Positions 61,528 through 64,000 of a stretch of 64,000 bases of DNA are shown in pieces. The translations under genes and the position numbers were made by a program. How positions within the stretch are numbered: position 1 is the first letter of the stretch; each line of letters begins with the position of its first letter. Below the pieces are notes generated by a model. That model was given only the letters and a program-made list of their open reading frames with translations, did no database searches and had not been told where the DNA came from. Source of the DNA: Aphanomyces cochlioides (Eukaryota; Oomycota; Saprolegniomycetes; Saprolegniales; Verrucalvaceae); NCBI GenBank assembly GCA_019828595.1, contig JAHQRK010000003.1, positions 1,426,001 to 1,490,000 on the forward strand, in the 5' to 3' direction.

Positions 61528-63450
61528 ATGTTGGCAACATGGGTCAGGCGACAGGCCTTCCATGGACGCAACGTAGCGTTTCAAGCTTCCTTTTCGTCAC
61601 TGAATGCCCCTCGCCAAAAGCACCAAGTTCCATCTGCGCCTGCGGCCAGCACTGAAACTGTGAATGAAGCCGATGTGAAATCAGAGCTCATGGCTATCAA
61701 GGTCACACTGGAACGAGCCCAGACAATTTCGCCATCATATTGGCGTACGATTGGCAAAGTCCTTGGACAATGTCGGTCTTCTGACTTGATTGAAGCTGCG
61801 CGACCTATTGTGTCCAAATCGGTCTTGCTAGATTCGCCGATTGGCACCGTCCACAACGAAATCATTCGATTGAAGCTGCATCTTGGTGAACTTACAGATG
61901 TGATTGCATTGGCCAAGGCCAAGACGCTCCCATTGACGACACAAACGCTGTCGCGAATTCTCGGTGCATGTGCGCGAGCGTCACAGAACTTGGTCGTGGA
62001 AGGATTTGAGCTGTTTGAATTAGCACTTGCACAAGGAACTGCGCCGCCCATGCCCGTTTACCACTCGCTCTTTTTTCTCTGTGCTAAGGCCAACGATGTC
62101 GAAAGACTGGAGCAAGCCAAGCAACACATGATTGACTCTGGAGTGCCGATGGATGCAATGTGTCATGGCACGTGCCTTCGAATGGAATGTCGTGCTGGCG
62201 ATGTTGACGCTGCTCTGAAACGTTACAGTGAACTCACTGCTGATGGCATTACGCTCCCGGCACAAGCCATGAACGATTTCCTCGAAGCTTTGACGGAAGC
62301 TGACCATTACGAAGATGCCAGAACTATCGTGGAAGCCGTGCAGGCGAAAATGCCCAATAAACCTTGGGGGAAACCTGTCGAACCGACAGAAGAAGAGATC
62401 AAACGCCGGCCGCTCAACACCATCTCGTACAACATCCTGATCAAATCGTGTGGCAAGGAACACCGCATGGACGAAGCGTTCAAGTGGTACGAAGACATGA
62501 AGTCAAAAGGCTTGAAGCCGACGACGACTACGATCAACACGATGCTGCATGGTGTATTCCACGGCAAATTCCGAACGATCAATTCAACTGTCGTATATAC
62601 TAGCCTTGCTGGAGTCGGTGTCTTTGCTGGCTCCGCAGCTTATGCTACGGACTTTTCGGAATCGATGGGTGCAGTGGCGATAACAGCATCTATCTTGGCG
62701 TCACTCGCGGTTGGCATCTACGTGAACCCCTTTGGTGTCAAGAGAGCTATCTATCCAAACGAATCCGGCCAACGGGAGCCGATTCCCCAAGCAATCCTCC
62801 GCCGCCTCGATGAAGAAGAGCACGTTGGTCGTGCCATGTTGCTCTGGCAAGAACTCCTTGGCTATGGTCTTCAGCCTGACGTCGCGACTTTTGACATCTT
62901 TGTCCGAACGTGTGTGAGAAAGCGCCATCCTGAACTCGCCGCCAATGTACTATTGGACGCATCCAACCCGAATTCGATCGTGTCGAGGCGCAAAGCTCGT
63001 GGTGCTATCAAGTACAATTTCGAACTCTCACTTGACTCCACCGTGCGACTTATCCAGGCCCTCGTGGCTCAAAATCTGTTGCCACTCGTGGATCAACTCT
63101 TTGACGTTGCACTGTCGAGCCATCGCTTCAATGAACTTATCAAGCGCAGTGGCAGCAACGTCCGCTACTCGCTCGAGGCGTTCCAGACACCCAAGGTGAC
63201 GGCCATCGTTCTTGCCAAATTCCTAGCCCCTCATCTCAAGTCAACAATGCCAAAGCATGCGATTGCGTTCGATGTGCAAAATTGTTATGCCGTGCTCGAT
63301 GTACTCGATGCCATCGACCCAGTCACGCGATCACTCTTTGTGATGGAGGACGTCCTGGGCACTGGCCATGGCGTTGGAATGCTCACGGTGAATCGCCAAC
63401 GTCTTGAAACATACTTTAAGCAACGAAGTCCAGAGAAATCCGAGAAATAA
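61528..63450 (+). CDS. pentatricopeptide repeat (PPR) protein with internal membrane hairpin
   Basis: Single exon, 640 residues from ATG 61528. The N-terminus MLATWVRRQAFHGRNVAFQA is basic, hydroxylated and lacks acids, as in mitochondrial presequences. PPR-type helical hairpins follow, for example YHSLFFLCAKANDVERLEQA, then NTISYNILIKSCGKEHRMDE with FKWYEDMKSKGLKPTTTTIN (a canonical P-type repeat), and LLWQELLGYGLQPDVATFDI later. Between these sit two hydrophobic segments (TSLAGVGVFAGSAAYA and GAVAITASILASLAVGIYV). PPR proteins bind organelle RNA; the hairpin suggests attachment to the inner membrane, which is inferred. It ends 24 bp before the kinesin ATG. Confidence 0.85.
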   Translation: MLATWVRRQAFHGRNVAFQASFSSLNAPRQKHQVPSAPAASTETVNEADVKSELMAIKVTLERAQTISPSYWRTIGKVLGQCRSSDLIEAARPIVSKSVLLDSPIGTVHNEIIRLKLHLGELTDVIALAKAKTLPLTTQTLSRILGACARASQNLVVEGFELFELALAQGTAPPMPVYHSLFFLCAKANDVERLEQAKQHMIDSGVPMDAMCHGTCLRMECRAGDVDAALKRYSELTADGITLPAQAMNDFLEALTEADHYEDARTIVEAVQAKMPNKPWGKPVEPTEEEIKRRPLNTISYNILIKSCGKEHRMDEAFKWYEDMKSKGLKPTTTTINTMLHGVFHGKFRTINSTVVYTSLAGVGVFAGSAAYATDFSESMGAVAITASILASLAVGIYVNPFGVKRAIYPNESGQREPIPQAILRRLDEEEHVGRAMLLWQELLGYGLQPDVATFDIFVRTCVRKRHPELAANVLLDASNPNSIVSRRKARGAIKYNFELSLDSTVRLIQALVAQNLLPLVDQLFDVALSSHRFNELIKRSGSNVRYSLEAFQTPKVTAIVLAKFLAPHLKSTMPKHAIAFDVQNCYAVLDVLDAIDPVTRSLFVMEDVLGTGHGVGMLTVNRQRLETYFKQRSPEKSEK

Positions 63451-63474
63451 AAGCCACTATTTTTAGTCAGTATC

Positions 63475-64000
63475 ATGGTTGTCGGCGCATACCCAAGGGT
63501 GGACGTCCAAGTGAGCTGCCGGTTCAAGCAACTCGACAAAGGCGAACCCGCACTCGCGTTGGACTTTCCAGATGCCCACACAGTGTGCATTGACATTGAT
63601 GGAGGTCGTCAATCATCCAAACACACTGCCTTTAGTCGTGTCTTTCCAGCAGAGACAACGCAAGAAGAGGTTTTCGACCACATTGGCCTTCCAGTTGTGA
63701 ACGAACTCCTGCACGGCTACAACTGCACCATCCTTGCGTATGGCCAAACAGGTGTGTTGGCCGCTCAGGCAGCACTGCATGATAAGCAATAGGCAGCGGC
63801 AAAACGCACACGATCTTGGGGTCGAAAAGCGAGCAGGGATTGCTACCTCGTCTTGTCGACAGCCTGTTCGACTCAATTCCAGCGGATGGTAGTTCGGCGT
63901 TGAATGACTTCTGGCTGAAAGATCTCGCTAGATACTACCGTCGTAAGCATCAGTTGCTATGAAGTCTATCAAGAACGTATTGGTGATCTAGTCAATCCTC
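63475..64000 (+). CDS. kinesin motor domain, 5' part only
   Basis: The gene runs off the window. Exon 1 starts MVVGAYPRVDVQVSCRFKQL and reaches FDHIGLPVVNELLHGYNCTI and LAYGQT. A GT-AG intron of about 49 nt joins to GSGKTHTILGSKSEQGLLPR, restoring the kinesin P-loop GQTGSGKTHT. A second intron of about 43 nt after SIPAD restores TTVVSISCYEVYQERIGDLV, the beta-strand equivalent of VSFLEIYNEKVYDLL. The class cannot be assigned from this much sequence; switch I, switch II and the tail lie beyond 64000. Confidence 0.88.

Overview
The window is nuclear DNA of a eukaryote with compact, intron-poor to moderately interrupted genes. Introns are 38-67 nt (GT...AG) and intergenic gaps are often under 50 bp. 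The gene set points to an oomycete, most likely a Saprolegniales water mould such as Aphanomyces: secreted PLC-like phosphodiesterases, a membrane-anchored expansin-like protein, a helical ankyrin protein, a cyclic-nucleotide-dependent AGC kinase, a PGAP6/TMEM8-type protein, and flagellar genes (DRC10, an LC8-type dynein light chain). The species is inferred; no marker in the window fixes it.

Layout. 0.4-8.6 kb: LC8 dynein light chain (+), ankyrin/FN3 protein (-), TMCO3-like CPA2 antiporter (-), ESF2/ABT1 ribosome factor (+), a prolyl 4-hydroxylase with a C-terminal VHL-beta-like domain (-), and a PhyH-family dioxygenase (+). 9.0-11.6 kb: SNF2/ATRX-like remodeller. 11.8-16.1 kb: a repeat island with a TA-flanked MITE, an 80-bp tandem array, a decayed coding relic and a Tc1-type IR/DR element with a broken transposase. 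16.2-24.3 kb: a second P4H-VHL paralogue, Rab21, WDR75/UTP17, a small unknown gene, an ARF-family GTPase and a frameshifted unknown. 24.5-28.8 kb: three tandem PLC-like phosphodiesterases, the middle one broken. 29-34.8 kb: an MIT-like protein, DRC10, CLPTM1 and a bacterial-type Grx2. 34.9-45.9 kb: expansin-like protein, a three-PDZ scaffold, an unknown gene, a PKG-like kinase and an ankyrin protein. 46.9-53.5 kb: ASNSD1, and a large secreted cysteine-rich protein with a decayed, internally deleted copy. 54.1-64 kb: PGAP6/TMEM8, two tandem ABCB half-transporters sharing a 704-bp identical tract, a PPR protein and the 5' part of a kinesin.

How the genes fit together. There is no operon-like pathway, but three themes stand out. 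(1) Two P4H-VHL fusions and a PhyH enzyme, all 2-oxoglutarate/Fe(II) dioxygenases, lie within 12.4 kb; the fusion joins a proline hydroxylase to a domain that in animals reads hydroxyproline. (2) Tandem duplication followed by decay or homogenisation affects the PLC-like genes, the secreted cysteine-rich genes and the ABCB genes. (3) Bidirectional promoters at TMCO3/ESF2, CLPTM1/Grx2 and ABCB/PPR carry copies of the palindrome ATCCGGAT, a candidate shared regulatory site. Exon boundaries were read by eye from frame, splice dinucleotides and family or paralogue alignment from memory; no search was run.
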